Origin: Psychrobacter sp. | GTDB lineage: Bacteria; Pseudomonadota; Gammaproteobacteria; Pseudomonadales; Moraxellaceae | Assembly: GCA_020024075.1 (NCBI GenBank) | Contig: JAHHUJ010000018.1 | Coordinates: 1 to 16,264 of the forward strand | Length of the DNA stretch: 16,264 bases | Reading direction: 5' to 3' | Part shown: positions 16,232 through 16,264 of the stretch, in pieces | How positions within the stretch are numbered: position 1 is the stretch's first letter | Layout of the letters: every line of letters starts with the position of its first letter | Made by a program: the position numbers and the translations under genes | Notes under the pieces: model-generated | Told to the model about the DNA's origin: nothing | The model's database searches: none | What the model saw: only the letters and a program-made list of their open reading frames with translations

Positions 16232-16264
16232 AAAAACGGCGTGAAATATTCACACCGTCTTTTT
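16231..16264 (-). terminator. Terminator of the minus-strand gene upstream of pnp (gene outside the window)
   Basis: On the minus strand, ACGGTGTGAA pairs with TTCACGCCGT (16258-16249 with 16245-16236, one T-G wobble) and is followed by six T. On the plus strand the same position is a C-A mismatch, so the minus strand is the better fit. It implies a gene ending just beyond the window; rpsO is the common neighbour of pnp in gammaproteobacteria. Confidence 0.75.

Overview
The window looks like chromosomal DNA of a gammaproteobacterium of the Moraxellaceae, most likely Psychrobacter or a close relative. This is an inference from moderately low GC, the style of the proteins (a long PlsB, a MltB-type lipoprotein, a 700-residue PNPase) and the gene mix; no rRNA or other decisive marker is present. 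There is no tRNA, rRNA, CRISPR array, insertion sequence or phage gene.

Left part (1-5911) is housekeeping and envelope metabolism. A MltB-like lytic transglycosylase lipoprotein (+) converges on a tesB-type acyl-CoA thioesterase (-), with a strong bidirectional hairpin between them. The thioesterase frame is interrupted by one in-frame TGA at codon 119, between its two hotdog halves, so it is annotated as a pseudogene or recoding candidate. A 435-bp AT-rich gap follows, then plsB (+), the glycerol-3-phosphate acyltransferase that starts phospholipid synthesis, closed by its own terminator.

Middle part (5951-12655) is a two-partner secretion (type Vb) locus on the minus strand: a 1516-residue TpsA exoprotein of the filamentous haemagglutinin type, then its POTRA/beta-barrel outer-membrane transporter TpsB. 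A rho-independent terminator lies between the two. TpsA has a normal secretion domain but no visible CdiA-type toxin tail, and no immunity gene is seen, so an adhesin or biofilm exoprotein is more likely than a contact-dependent inhibition system.

The 658-bp region upstream of tpsA is AT-rich and holds regulatory signals: a 12-bp-arm palindrome overlapping a candidate tpsA promoter and a Fur-like 7-1-7 box. It also holds a 22-codon ORF with a Shine-Dalgarno sequence. A small plus-strand gene follows, encoding a 114-residue protein with CxC and CxxC pairs (zinc-ribbon-like) that I do not recognise.

Right part (13741-16264): pnp (polynucleotide phosphorylase, minus strand) with its terminator. 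Its leader contains a 13-bp long-range stem reminiscent of the RNase III autoregulatory hairpin of E. coli pnp. The window ends at a terminator hairpin for a minus-strand gene lying outside; rpsO would be the usual neighbour. I found no clearly new multi-gene system. The points most worth following are the interrupted tesB, the tpsA control region, the small cysteine-pair protein and the pnp leader.
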